This document shows positions 1 to 8,118 of a stretch of 46,456 nt of DNA, in pieces; the stretch's first letter is position 1; each line of letters begins with the position of its first letter. The notes below the pieces were generated by a model. The model was not told where the DNA came from, searched no databases, and was given only the letters and a program-made list of their open reading frames with translations. This stretch comes from Clostridia bacterium (GTDB lineage: Bacteria; Bacillota; Clostridia; Christensenellales; Aristaeellaceae). The stretch spans positions 1 through 46,456 of the forward strand of contig JAFZOG010000058.1 of assembly GCA_017550745.1 (NCBI GenBank). The letters are read 5' to 3'. The translations under genes were made by a program, and so were the position numbers.

Positions 1-123
1 GGGATCGCCGCCGCCGGGGCCGGGATCGCCGCCGCCGGGGCCAGGATTACCGCCGCCGGGGCCGGGATCACCGCCGCCGGGGCCGGGATCACCGCCGCCA
101 GGGCCGGGATCACTGCCGGGGCC
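1..123. repeat. Tandem 21-bp repeat encoding DPGPGGG heptads
   Basis: Five consecutive 21-bp units with few substitutions are followed by a shorter unit. On the minus strand each unit encodes Asp-Pro-Gly-Pro-Gly-Gly-Gly (one copy has Asn for Asp). The array lies in the C-terminal part of the long secreted protein and continues to the window edge, so the copy number is a minimum. Such units are prone to slippage and probably differ in number between strains. Confidence 0.9.
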
Positions 124-2268
124 GGGTTCAGGTTCAGGCGCGGGGCCAGGGCCGGGGCCGGGGGACGCGGCAGGCGCGGGCTGTCCGCCGGATTCTGTGG
201 CGGGCTGTTTCGCCTGTTCAGCTTTTTCCGCAGCCGCCTTTTCTTCCGCCGCTTTCTTCTCCGCGATCTCCTGATCGACCTGCCCCGACACGGACTCCCA
301 GTTCTTTTCCATCCACCTGGCGTACTCGGAGAAATTATTGAGGTTCACGCCCTCCTCCTGGGCTTTTTGCCTCAGGCGCTCATTGAGGAGCCGTCTGCGA
401 TCCTCTTCCTGTTTTCTCTGTTCAAATTCTTTTCTCGCCTGCTCGGAAAGGCGCAGCCGTTCCGCTTCTTCCTTCTGCTTCTCCTCCGCCTGGCGCTGGG
501 CTTCCGCTTTCAGCTTGTCCAGGTTGTCGAAGAATTCCTGCGCGTTCTCATCTTCGCGGAGCTGATGATCGTCCATATAGTCGAAAAAGTCTGTATCGTC
601 AGGGAACTCGTTGAGCGGCGTCGAAACCCACGGAATGACGGGATCAGCCGATCTGTCCCACCAGCCGTAGTCACGGATCAGCCATTCACCCGTGTCCATG
701 TTCCGGTAATAGTGGAAGCCGCAGACCGTACAGTTCCACATTTCAAGGTTCATACCCACTTTTTTATAAGCTTTGGGCTGGCGATACTCGAAGGTATGCG
801 CCTGGTACACCTCGAACCGCTTGCCGCACTTACTGCATTCGATCCAATGGAAATCCTTGTTAAAGTGGAAATGGATACTGCCCTTGTGGGTGCAGGTCGG
901 GTCGGGGGTGGTGTCCGGCTTGGGCGAAGCCTTTGCCCTGGGCGGCGCGGTGTACCGGGTTGCGGCGGGGATGGGCGAGGCCGGGGGCTTGGGTGTTTCC
1001 TTCACCGCGGCCACCGATTCTTCGGAAGGCTTCTGCTCTTCCTGTTTTTCTCCTTCCTGCTTTTCCTCCTGCTCGGCGGGCTCCTCCTGTTCGGGTTCCT
1101 CTACCTGTTCGAGCTCCGGCACGTTCAGGTCGCTCTCCTCGGGGATTTCGTCATCCAGCTCGGGATACTCGATCGGCTTGTCCGCCGTATCGTTTTCCGG
1201 GTCGGCGGGCTGTTCCTCCTCGGCTATATCTTCCGGGCCCGGCACGTTCAGCTCGCTCTCCTCGGGGATTTCGTCATCCAGCTCGGGAAGCGTGACCGGC
1301 TTGTCCATCGCATCTTTTTTCGGTTCGGACGGGGGAATGGCCTGAGACCAGCCGCATTTGCATTTCAGCACGCCGCGCACTTCGTTGGGGGTGTGGACGT
1401 GGTAATCAAACTTCGCGCCGCATTTGTCGCAGACGTGCCAGTGGCCGGTTTCATCATATACCCAGCCGCCGTCGCTCTGGTGGGCGCGCCGGTACAGCCA
1501 TTGGCCGCAGTCGTTGCAGACGATCAGGTGCTCATCGCCCTCATCCCGGTATTCAAAATTGCCGGGATGCTTACAGGGGGGCGGCGGCGCATCGGTGGGA
1601 TCGGGGGTGGGATCGGGCGTAGCCTTCGGCGTAGGCTCCGGCGTCTTTTCCACCGCGGCATACTCCGTCGCGGCAGGCGGCGTGGTTTCTTCCGGAGGCT
1701 TGGTCTCTTCCGGGGGCTTGGTTTCTTCCGGGGGCGGGGCGTCGTTCGGGAGTTCTTTATTGAACCCGCAGCCGTCCGAGCAATAGATGAGCTTTCCGCC
1801 ATAGGGGAAGCCCGTGCTGCCCGCCGTAATGTCACTCGTTGCAATCGAGTGATTTGCAAGGGTGGCAGGGTCGTATTCGTTGCATTCGCAGAACATGGCG
1901 TGCTGCAGCTCGTTCACGGCTCTCAAACTGTTAAAGTTGTGGACGTGGGTGGGGGTGCCGCTGCCGCCGCCGCCACCACTGTTTTGAGGCATGGTTTGAT
2001 TGCACTTGTCGCAAGCGCCGTCGCCGTCTTTGTCCTCACAGTTGTCGCGATTTCCAAACTGTGCTCCGCACTGGCACTCTACAACATCCACATGTTCTCC
2101 CGGTCCATAGGGATGAGAGCCGATTGAATGTACTTTTTCGGTTGGATGCTGACAGCTGGAATCTCCGCCAACCCATTCTCCTATGATCGAGATCATGGCA
2201 TCACTTACCGGCAAAATCCCGATGCACAGCACTGTGACCATGAGCAGGGCAACCAGTCTTTTTCTCAC
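1..2268 (-). CDS. Very long secreted Cys/Pro/Gly-repeat protein (C-terminus beyond left edge)
   Basis: Read from a GTG at 2268 the frame stays open for 756 codons and leaves the window without a stop. The start is fixed by an AAGGAGG box and by overlap with the stop of the upstream DUF3021 gene (GTGA). Residues 1-25 form a signal-peptide-like segment. The body alternates CxxC-rich modules (for example CNDCG, CDKCG, CSKCG, CTVCG) with Pro/Glu/Thr linkers, including three PPEET-type repeats and a near-identical duplicated acidic block (DNA copies 1118-1165 and 1241-1288). A Glu/Lys/Arg-rich probable coiled coil follows, and then a tandem DPGPGGG heptad repeat (DNA 1-123). It looks like an exported, possibly metal-binding or wall-spanning surface protein. 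No catalytic domain was recognised and the function is unknown. Confidence 0.8.
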   Translation of the reverse strand, partial: MRKRLVALLMVTVLCIGILPVSDAMISIIGEWVGGDSSCQHPTEKVHSIGSHPYGPGEHVDVVECQCGAQFGNRDNCEDKDGDGACDKCNQTMPQNSGGGGGSGTPTHVHNFNSLRAVNELQHAMFCECNEYDPATLANHSIATSDITAGSTGFPYGGKLIYCSDGCGFNKELPNDAPPPEETKPPEETKPPEETTPPAATEYAAVEKTPEPTPKATPDPTPDPTDAPPPPCKHPGNFEYRDEGDEHLIVCNDCGQWLYRRAHQSDGGWVYDETGHWHVCDKCGAKFDYHVHTPNEVRGVLKCKCGWSQAIPPSEPKKDAMDKPVTLPELDDEIPEESELNVPGPEDIAEEEQPADPENDTADKPIEYPELDDEIPEESDLNVPELEQVEEPEQEEPAEQEEKQEGEKQEEQKPSEESVAAVKETPKPPASPIPAATRYTAPPRAKASPKPDTTPDPTCTHKGSIHFHFNKDFHWIECSKCGKRFEVYQAHTFEYRQPKAYKKVGMNLEMWNCTVCGFHYYRNMDTGEWLIRDYGWWDRSADPVIPWVSTPLNEFPDDTDFFDYMDDHQLREDENAQEFFDNLDKLKAEAQRQAEEKQKEEAERLRLSEQARKEFEQRKQEEDRRRLLNERLRQKAQEEGVNLNNFSEYARWMEKNWESVSGQVDQEIAEKKAAEEKAAAEKAEQAKQPATESGGQPAPAASPGPGPGPAPEPEPGPGSDPGPGGGDPGPGGGDPGPGGGNPGPGGGDPGPGGGDP
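1118..1288. repeat. Internal 48-bp direct repeat (1118-1165 and 1241-1288)
   Basis: The two 48-bp blocks differ at one base. They encode an acidic ELDDEIPEES(E/D)LNVP motif preceded by DKP, so the minus-strand coding sequence carries a recent duplication of about 41 residues. It probably arose by unequal exchange within the linker of the secreted protein. Confidence 0.85.
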
Positions 2269-2717
2269 GTGCCGTTTCCTCCTTTATCTTTTTTCATCAA
2301 TTCGTTCAGCTCCCGCACCTGCGCCTTATAACGCAGGTACATGATGAGCCAGATTATGAAGAACGCCGCCAGCTGGAAGCACCAGACGATCAGGATATCC
2401 GAGATTTCCGATTCCCAGCCCAGCAGCAGCGCCAGGGGCATGTAAGGCCCGATCACCAGGAGGCAGTGCAGTGCGGTGGCCAGGGCCAGGGGCAAGCGCT
2501 CCACGTCGTAGAGCAGGGTGCCGCCCATGGTGATGACGCCGTAGATGCCGGAACACAGGGTTTGCACCACGATGGCCGCTGCTTCGCTGCCCATCCGTTC
2601 CACCAGGATGGGGCTGACGATCACGCCGCCGGTGAACCAGGCAATCAGGTTGCCGATGAACAGGCCGAACAGGAAGCCGATTCCGGCGCGTTTCCAAAAA
2701 CTTGCAAGCAAGCGCAT
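2265..2717 (-). CDS. DUF3021 family membrane protein
   Basis: The product is a 150-residue integral membrane protein with four hydrophobic segments and a charged C-terminal tail rich in Lys and Glu. Size, topology and position directly after a LytTR regulator match the DUF3021 family, which usually accompanies LytTR proteins. The chosen ATG (2717) overlaps the LytTR stop as ATGA and has a GGAAAGGAG box, so the longer in-frame extension to 2759 is unlikely. Its own stop overlaps the GTG of the long secreted protein. By analogy it may modulate the LytTR protein at the membrane; this is inference. Confidence 0.8.
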   Translation of the reverse strand: MRLLASFWKRAGIGFLFGLFIGNLIAWFTGGVIVSPILVERMGSEAAAIVVQTLCSGIYGVITMGGTLLYDVERLPLALATALHCLLVIGPYMPLALLLGWESEISDILIVWCFQLAAFFIIWLIMYLRYKAQVRELNELMKKDKGGNGT

Positions 2718-3175
2718 CACTCCTTTCCTGTCAGTCTGCGGCGGATCGCCGGAATGCACCGGCGGGAGGCCCAGGTTTCCATGCCGCCCGCCAGTTCGAT
2801 GCGCAGGGTGCCCGCCACCGTGAAATCATACCTGAGCACGTGGCGCAGGTTGATGATCTCAAACCGGGATATGCGCAGGAACCGGCGGCTGTCCAGCATT
2901 TCTTCCAGGCTTTGCAGCGTCTGGCGCGTGTACCAGCATCCATCCGTCGTGACGAGGCTGACCAGCCTTCCGTCCGCAGAGGCGGAAATGATATCCTCCG
3001 CGTTCACGGTAACGATGATGCCGTCCCCGTCGAAAGCCGTCAGCATATCCGGCGGCTGGCCGGAAATCCGCTCCATCAGCGCAATGACCGCATCGTCCTG
3101 TTCCGGGGCGCGTATCACCACTTCGATCTGGGAGAGGGAAGGATCGCGCTCAAAGCGAATACTCGGTTTTTTCAT
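2717..3175 (-). CDS. LytTR-domain DNA-binding regulator
   Basis: The product has 152 residues. The C-terminal ~100 residues have the LytTR pattern: a short strand after an 'EDIISASADGRLVSLVTTDG' type stretch, a helix around LQSLEEML, and the motif FLRISRFEIINLRHV that typifies the recognition region. The N-terminal ~50 residues are a short extension as seen in stand-alone LytTR proteins paired with DUF3021; there is no receiver domain. The start is preceded by GGAAAGGAG. It probably controls its own operon, which includes the downstream membrane and secreted proteins. Confidence 0.85.
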   Translation of the reverse strand: MKKPSIRFERDPSLSQIEVVIRAPEQDDAVIALMERISGQPPDMLTAFDGDGIIVTVNAEDIISASADGRLVSLVTTDGCWYTRQTLQSLEEMLDSRRFLRISRFEIINLRHVLRYDFTVAGTLRIELAGGMETWASRRCIPAIRRRLTGKE

Positions 3176-3377
3176 TGCGCCCGGCTTCTCCTTTCCTCCG
3201 CGCAGGATACGCGCATGCGTTTCTGCTGGCGCTGTAATAGCGGCAATCCTCGCATAATGGCCTTATTACGGCGGACAGCCTGCACCACCGCTGATGCTGC
3301 CAGCCCGTTTTCGTCCTGCACAATCGGCATGCAAAGCGAGGGCATACAGCACGTATGACGCTGCCTGTTTCATCCAT
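3150..3377 (-). CDS. Possible small Cys-rich zinc-ribbon-like protein
   Basis: This possible 75-codon gene starts at an ATG at 3377 with a CAGGAG box eight bases upstream and ends 26 bp inside the LytTR gene. It encodes nine cysteines, including a CRLC...CEDC arrangement with about 23 residues between the pairs, which would suit a zinc ribbon. Codon use (AGG, CGA, ATA) is unlike neighbouring genes, so it may be a chance frame. The remaining intergenic DNA up to 3517 shows nothing else I can support. Confidence 0.35.
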   Translation of the reverse strand: MDETGSVIRAVCPRFACRLCRTKTGWQHQRWCRLSAVIRPLCEDCRYYSASRNACAYPARRKGEAGRNEKTEYSL

Positions 3378-3517
3378 ACCGGCCACTCCTGTAACAGTAT
3401 TATGTGAACGAGTTTTTCCTGTCATGTACAACATACCAGTGATTCGCCCGGATTGCAAGCGATTCGGGATAAGCGGTAGCAAATATGTCCTGAACGGCGG
3501 TTAGTACGGGCGGGTAC

Positions 3518-3552
3518 AAAAAACCGGCTCCGTCCTCACGGGGGAGCCGGCT
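3518..3552 (-). terminator. Rho-independent terminator of the M18 aminopeptidase gene
   Basis: On the minus strand CCGGCTCC pairs with GGAGCCGG around a short loop, followed directly by six T residues. It begins about 15 bp after the aminopeptidase stop codon. Confidence 0.9.
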
Positions 3553-3566
3553 TGCGGGATCCGGGG

Positions 3567-4961
3567 TCATTTGGTCATATCGGTCATGAAAGCGGCATAC
3601 GCCTGGATGGCTTCGTAGAGGTCGGCCTTGCTGATGATTTCCTCCGGGGCGTGCATGCTCAGCACCGCCACGCCGCTGTCGATCACTTCCATGCCGTACA
3701 GGGCGCAGATATAGGCGATGGTGCCGCCGCCGCCCAGGTCTACCTTGCCCAGCTCCGCGGTCTGCCAGGACACGTTATGGCCGTCCATGATCCTGCGCAG
3801 GCGGCCGATGTATTCGGCGTTGGCGTCGTTGGAGCCGGACTTGCCCCGGCTGCCGGTGAACTTGTTGTAGCAGACGCCGCGGCCCAGGAAGGCGGCGTTC
3901 TTCTTTTCAAAGGCGGAGGCGAACAGGGGGTCAAAGCCCGCGCTCACGTCACAGGACAGCATCCGGCTGGCAGCCAGGGCGCGGCGAAGGATCAAATCGC
4001 TTTCCTTGCCGGTCAGGGCCAGCAGCTCCGCCACGGCGTTTTCAAAATAATGGGCCCGCATGCCGGTAGCGCCGACGGAGCCGATTTCTTCCTTGTCGGC
4101 CAGGAGGCAGCAGCAGGTGTATTCGGGCACGGCGGGCAGCTTCATCATGGCGGCGATTTCAGCGTAGGCGCACACCCGGTCGTCGTGGCCGTAGCCCAGA
4201 ATCATGCTGCGGTCCAGGCCGTAATCCCGGGCTTTCCCGGCAGGCACGGCTTCGATCTCGGCGGAGAGCATGTCTTCTTCCTCCAGGCCGTACTTGTCCT
4301 TCAGGATTTTGAGCAGCATGGCCTTCACGGGCTCTTTTTCCTCGCCGTCGCCCATGAGCGGGCGGCCCGCCAGCATGATATCCAGGTCTTCGCCGGTGAT
4401 GACCTCGCTGGCTTTCTTCTGCATCTGTTCCTGGCTGAGATGGATGAGCAAATCGGAAATGCCCACCACAGGGTCGTTTTCGTCCTCGCCGATGACGATA
4501 TTTACCAGGGAGCCGTCTTTCTTCGCAACCACGCCGTGGAGGGCCAGGGCGCGGGCCACCCACTGGTATTTCTTCACGCCGCCGTAATAGTGCGTGTCCG
4601 CGTAGGCGATGTCCGTATCCTCATAGAAGGGGTTCTGCTTGATATCCACCCGGGGAGAATCGATGTGCGCGCCGATGATGTTCATGCCGTTTTCCAGGGG
4701 CTGCCTGCCCATGTGGAACAGCATGACGGCCTTGCCCATGTGCAGATAATACAGCTTGTCGCCGGGCTTCACTGGTTTGCCGCCGGCAATGGCTTCTTTC
4801 AGATCGGTGTAGCCTGCTTCCTTCGCCAGGCGGACGGCTTCCGCTGCGCATTCCCGTTCGGTCTTGCCAGCGTCCAGATACGCCTTGTAATGCTTCGCCG
4901 CTTCCTCCACGGCCAGAAGGGTCTGTTCGTCATACTTTTTCCATGCGTTGGGACGTTCCAT
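3567..4961 (-). CDS. M18 family aminopeptidase
   Basis: The product is a 464-residue cytosolic metallopeptidase of the M18 (aspartyl/aminopeptidase I) family, which removes N-terminal residues from peptides using two metal ions. Family landmarks are in the expected order: GAHIDSPR near residue 97 (metal His and Asp), DKEEIGS near the middle (catalytic Glu and metal Glu), and a C-terminal SMHAPEE block with the last metal His. The ATG at 4961 has an AAAGGAG box; a 22-residue upstream extension lacks one and overlaps the promoter. The gene is monocistronic, with its own promoter (4999-5027) and terminator. Specificity (Asp/Glu or broad) cannot be read from the sequence. Confidence 0.93.
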   Translation of the reverse strand: MERPNAWKKYDEQTLLAVEEAAKHYKAYLDAGKTERECAAEAVRLAKEAGYTDLKEAIAGGKPVKPGDKLYYLHMGKAVMLFHMGRQPLENGMNIIGAHIDSPRVDIKQNPFYEDTDIAYADTHYYGGVKKYQWVARALALHGVVAKKDGSLVNIVIGEDENDPVVGISDLLIHLSQEQMQKKASEVITGEDLDIMLAGRPLMGDGEEKEPVKAMLLKILKDKYGLEEEDMLSAEIEAVPAGKARDYGLDRSMILGYGHDDRVCAYAEIAAMMKLPAVPEYTCCCLLADKEEIGSVGATGMRAHYFENAVAELLALTGKESDLILRRALAASRMLSCDVSAGFDPLFASAFEKKNAAFLGRGVCYNKFTGSRGKSGSNDANAEYIGRLRRIMDGHNVSWQTAELGKVDLGGGGTIAYICALYGMEVIDSGVAVLSMHAPEEIISKADLYEAIQAYAAFMTDMTK

Positions 4962-4998
4962 GATGCTCTGTCTCCTTTGAATTTTATCGGTCATGCTT

Positions 4999-5027
4999 AT
5001 CCTATCACAGGAAAGGCGGAATGACAA
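4999..5027 (-). promoter_or_regulatory. Sigma-A-type promoter for the aminopeptidase
   Basis: Minus-strand TTGTCA, a 17-bp spacer and TAGGAT lie 38 bp before the ATG. Confidence 0.7.
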
Positions 5028-5091
5028 GCGGTTCTTTTCGGCATGCGCAGGAACAAAAACAGATAAAAAACTCGTAATTTTTCAAACAAAG

Positions 5092-5100
5092 TGATATAAT
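5092..5100 (+). promoter_or_regulatory. Extended -10 promoter for the 5181-9928 gene run
   Basis: TGATATAAT is a perfect TATAAT with the TGn extension and sits in AT-rich DNA. The -35 region is weak. It lies 80 bp upstream of the first ATG. Confidence 0.6.
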
Positions 5101-5180
5101 TAATCGGTATCTTTGTACAAAGAACGCGCATGAACAGGTTCGGACAGAACCAATCGGCCGGATTAAAGGAGGAAACATCC

Positions 5181-5738
5181 ATGAAGCGAATGATCGGTTT
5201 ATTGCTGGCGCTGCTGCTGGCCTTGTCCGCGGCGAACTGTGCCGCGGCGGCTAATAACGTCTTTAAGACCGCGTACTTTACCATTACGCTGCCTGACGGC
5301 TGGGAGACCGACACCACGCCCCTGGATGAGGATGAAAAGGTAGAGGACGCGGAATACCTGGGTATTTTTGGAACCTCCAAAGGCGTTGGCCTGGCGGCCA
5401 TCGCGTATCTGGTCTATTATGAGGATTTAAAGGACATCTCGCTGTGGAATTCCGATGAAGCGGACCTGGCGAGGTATACGAAATCCGTGATGGAAGACTT
5501 TGCGGAGGATCGTCCCGAATACCTTGGCACCGTAATGGCGGGCAGCATCCCCTTCATATTGATCAAGGGCACGGACGAAGACGGCGAATACCTTTACGCG
5601 GACACCATGACCAACGGTTACGCCATTGAGATCCAGGCGTTTGTCATGGACGAGGACTGGGAAAAGCAGTATCCGATGACGGACAAATATATCGAACAGT
5701 TCAAGAACGTCCTGTCCACTTTCCAGCCCGTCACCTGA
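5181..5738 (+). CDS. Secreted protein of unknown function (possible PsbP/Mog1-like fold)
   Basis: The product has 185 residues with a clear signal peptide (MKRM then a Leu/Ala core, cleavage near CAAA|AN). The mature part opens with a FTITLPDGW motif and ends with a helix leading to VLSTFQP, a pattern reminiscent of small PsbP/Mog1-like extracytoplasmic domains, but this assignment is weak. The ATG at 5181 has AAAGGAGG seven bases upstream; a 17-residue upstream extension has no such box. It lies 28 bp before a clostripain-like protease and is probably co-transcribed with it. Confidence 0.75.
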   Translation: MKRMIGLLLALLLALSAANCAAAANNVFKTAYFTITLPDGWETDTTPLDEDEKVEDAEYLGIFGTSKGVGLAAIAYLVYYEDLKDISLWNSDEADLARYTKSVMEDFAEDRPEYLGTVMAGSIPFILIKGTDEDGEYLYADTMTNGYAIEIQAFVMDEDWEKQYPMTDKYIEQFKNVLSTFQPVT

Positions 5739-5766
5739 CGGACCGCCTGAAAGGAGGGGAAGCGCC

Positions 5767-8088
5767 GTGAAGAAGCTGTTTGCGCTGCTGCTGGCGTCCG
5801 CTTTGACCGTTTCATGCGCATGCTGCCCGGCGGCATCCGGCCTGTCGGAAATGCAGGAGGTCACCATCCTGGCCTATGTCTGCGGCTCTGACCTGGAGAG
5901 CGATGAAGGCGAAGCCAGCGGCGATATACGGGAAATGATCTCCTCCGGGATCGGCGGTTCCGGCGCGGTGACCGCCATCGTTGCCACAGGCGGCTCCAGC
6001 AGATGGCAAAGCTACGGCATTTCCTCCGGCAGCGTTCAGTATTACCGTCTGGGCAAAAAAAGCCCCGAGCTGCTCAAGGACGCGGGCAGGCGCAACATGG
6101 GCGACGAGAATACCCTGGAGGATTTTTTGCGGTTCGGCATTTCCGCCGCGCCTGCGAAGCGCTATATCCTGATCATCTGGGATCACGGCGGCGGCCCGGT
6201 GTTCGGCGTGTGCAACGATGAGAACTACCGGGATGACAGCCTGTCCCTGGCCGAGCTGCGAAACGGCCTGGTAAACGGGCTGAACGGAACGAAGCTGGAC
6301 ATTATCGGCTTTGACTGCTGCCTGATGAACTGCGTGGATCTGTGCGACGACATGCGCGGGATCGCGGACTATACCGTGGTCAGCCAGGAGATGGTCAGCG
6401 GAACCGGGCTGAATTATGATGAATGGATGAAACCCATTGTGGACAATCCCGGGGTTTCCACCCAGAGCATCGCCATCTCCATGGCGCAGACCTATGTGGC
6501 GGAAAACGCCCGGGGCCGCAATGCCCAAACCGCCACCATGTCCGTCATCGCCTCCGACAAAATGCCCGCGGTGATGGACGCGGCCAACGCTTTCAGCGCA
6601 TCCCTGTCCGGCCTGATAAAAACCAATCTGGCCGGGGTGATCCGCCTGCGCGCGCAGCTGCCCTCCTTCGGGGAATTTCTGGATTACGACGCTTCCGACC
6701 TGGTGGACGTGGAGGATATGTGCGACGCCTTTTCCGCGCTGCTGCCCAAGGAAAGCGAAGATCTAAAAGACGCCGCGAAGGAAGCCGTATGCTATAATTG
6801 CACCACCGGCGATATCGCTTCCTACGCCCACGGGCTGTCCTTCTTCATGCCTTACGAAACGATCCGAAGCGGTCAGCGGGAGATTCTGGCCTATTACGGC
6901 GGGCTCTCCAGCGATTATGCCGCCCTGGCCCTGTCCCTGGCCAATCAGGCGTCTTCCTCCGGCTACTCCATGTCGGCTTCCGGCTACACGCCGTCCAACT
7001 TCTATTCCTGGGATAATTCCTCCTCCTGTTCCGGCTCCTTCTGCGATATTTGGGATGGCTGGTTCGGGGATTATTGCAGCTTTGACGACGTTTACAATTC
7101 CTGCGGCGGAAGCATCTGGTCGGGGCTGAATACCTCCACAGGCTCTGTCTGGGACGGCTTTTCCTCTTCCTCCGGCATTTGGGACGGATTCTCTCCTTCC
7201 GCCTCCGGTATCTGGAGCGGATACGGAAACACCGGGGTTTCCGCTACACCTGCGGCAGGCGGTATCTGGGCGGGAATGCCGCAGGCGACGGAAGCGCCTG
7301 TTCCTTCGCCGTCCGCTTCGCCCGCGCAGAGCGCTTCCCTGGCGCTGACCAGCATCTGGCAGGGGCTGCTGAACACAGGCAATGAATACTACCAGCCCGG
7401 AGAACAGAACCAGAACGTCCAAACCGGCATTAGCGAGGCCGTATCCGCCGAAGAGGTGCTGGAAACGGCAAACGCCTATTTTTCTTCCGCTTCGCTGACC
7501 GCGCAGATGATCTATTCCATCCAGCTGAATAAGAACGACCTGGACCACCTGTCCGCCGCCAGCGGCGTGCTCAGCGTGCAGGAGGGGGAGGAAGTGATCC
7601 GGCTGGGGAATCTCGGCGAAACCACCATCGACTGGTCGACCGGCCTGGTGTTTTCCATGTTTGACGGCTCCTGGCCGATGCTGGGCGGGCAGATGGTGCG
7701 GGCGGAATTCCTGTACGGGGACGAGGAGGGAAATGTGCGCTTCGTCATTCCCGCCCGGATCAACGGCCTGAAAATGTACCTGCTGGGCAATCGTTCAGCC
7801 GATGGAAAAACGGAGCTGCTGGGCGCCACCCAGGGCTACGATGAAAACGGCTTCGCCATCCGCGGGTTCATCCCGCTGGAAACGGGCATGACCGTTTCTC
7901 CCCTGTTTACCGCTGTTTCCGCTGACGGGAGCGAACGGGAATATGAAGGAGAGGACATCACCGTTCCCCCGGAGGGGCTGGCGCTGGCATGGGGCAAAAT
8001 CCCCGACGGAAGCTATCTGTACTGCTTCGGCCTGACCGACCTGTCCGGCCAGGTGCATTATACGGATTCCGTTACGATCAGCTTCTGA
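5767..8088 (+). CDS. Secreted clostripain-family (C11) cysteine protease with IWxG repeats
   Basis: The product has 773 residues from a GTG start with an AAGGAGG box. Residues 1-25 are a signal peptide. The C11 catalytic domain covers roughly residues 28-390 and shows WDHGGG (His140) and GFDCCLM (catalytic Cys185 in the usual FDxCLM position). Residues ~400-540 are low-complexity Ser/Gly/Pro with seven (I/V)WxG repeats, and ~550-773 form a beta-rich C-terminal domain. C11 proteases cleave after Arg or Lys and mature by self-cleavage. The Trp repeat region is not part of the usual family architecture and could bind a wall or glycan ligand; that is inference. Confidence 0.88.
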   Translation: MKKLFALLLASALTVSCACCPAASGLSEMQEVTILAYVCGSDLESDEGEASGDIREMISSGIGGSGAVTAIVATGGSSRWQSYGISSGSVQYYRLGKKSPELLKDAGRRNMGDENTLEDFLRFGISAAPAKRYILIIWDHGGGPVFGVCNDENYRDDSLSLAELRNGLVNGLNGTKLDIIGFDCCLMNCVDLCDDMRGIADYTVVSQEMVSGTGLNYDEWMKPIVDNPGVSTQSIAISMAQTYVAENARGRNAQTATMSVIASDKMPAVMDAANAFSASLSGLIKTNLAGVIRLRAQLPSFGEFLDYDASDLVDVEDMCDAFSALLPKESEDLKDAAKEAVCYNCTTGDIASYAHGLSFFMPYETIRSGQREILAYYGGLSSDYAALALSLANQASSSGYSMSASGYTPSNFYSWDNSSSCSGSFCDIWDGWFGDYCSFDDVYNSCGGSIWSGLNTSTGSVWDGFSSSSGIWDGFSPSASGIWSGYGNTGVSATPAAGGIWAGMPQATEAPVPSPSASPAQSASLALTSIWQGLLNTGNEYYQPGEQNQNVQTGISEAVSAEEVLETANAYFSSASLTAQMIYSIQLNKNDLDHLSAASGVLSVQEGEEVIRLGNLGETTIDWSTGLVFSMFDGSWPMLGGQMVRAEFLYGDEEGNVRFVIPARINGLKMYLLGNRSADGKTELLGATQGYDENGFAIRGFIPLETGMTVSPLFTAVSADGSEREYEGEDITVPPEGLALAWGKIPDGSYLYCFGLTDLSGQVHYTDSVTISF

Positions 8089-8118
8089 CAGGAAATCCGA
8101 AACGGAGGATGAAATCAA

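Noticed and set aside
367-2127. Long plus-strand open frame of 586 codons opposite the secreted repeat protein
   Set aside because: It mirrors low-complexity GC-rich coding on the minus strand, has no ribosome binding site, and its product is Arg/Leu/Phe/Gly-rich nonsense; the minus-strand frame has a proper start, signal peptide and CxxC modules.
3552-5024. Plus-strand open frame opposite the M18 aminopeptidase
   Set aside because: Antisense artefact with no initiation signal; the minus-strand gene has promoter, ribosome binding site and terminator.
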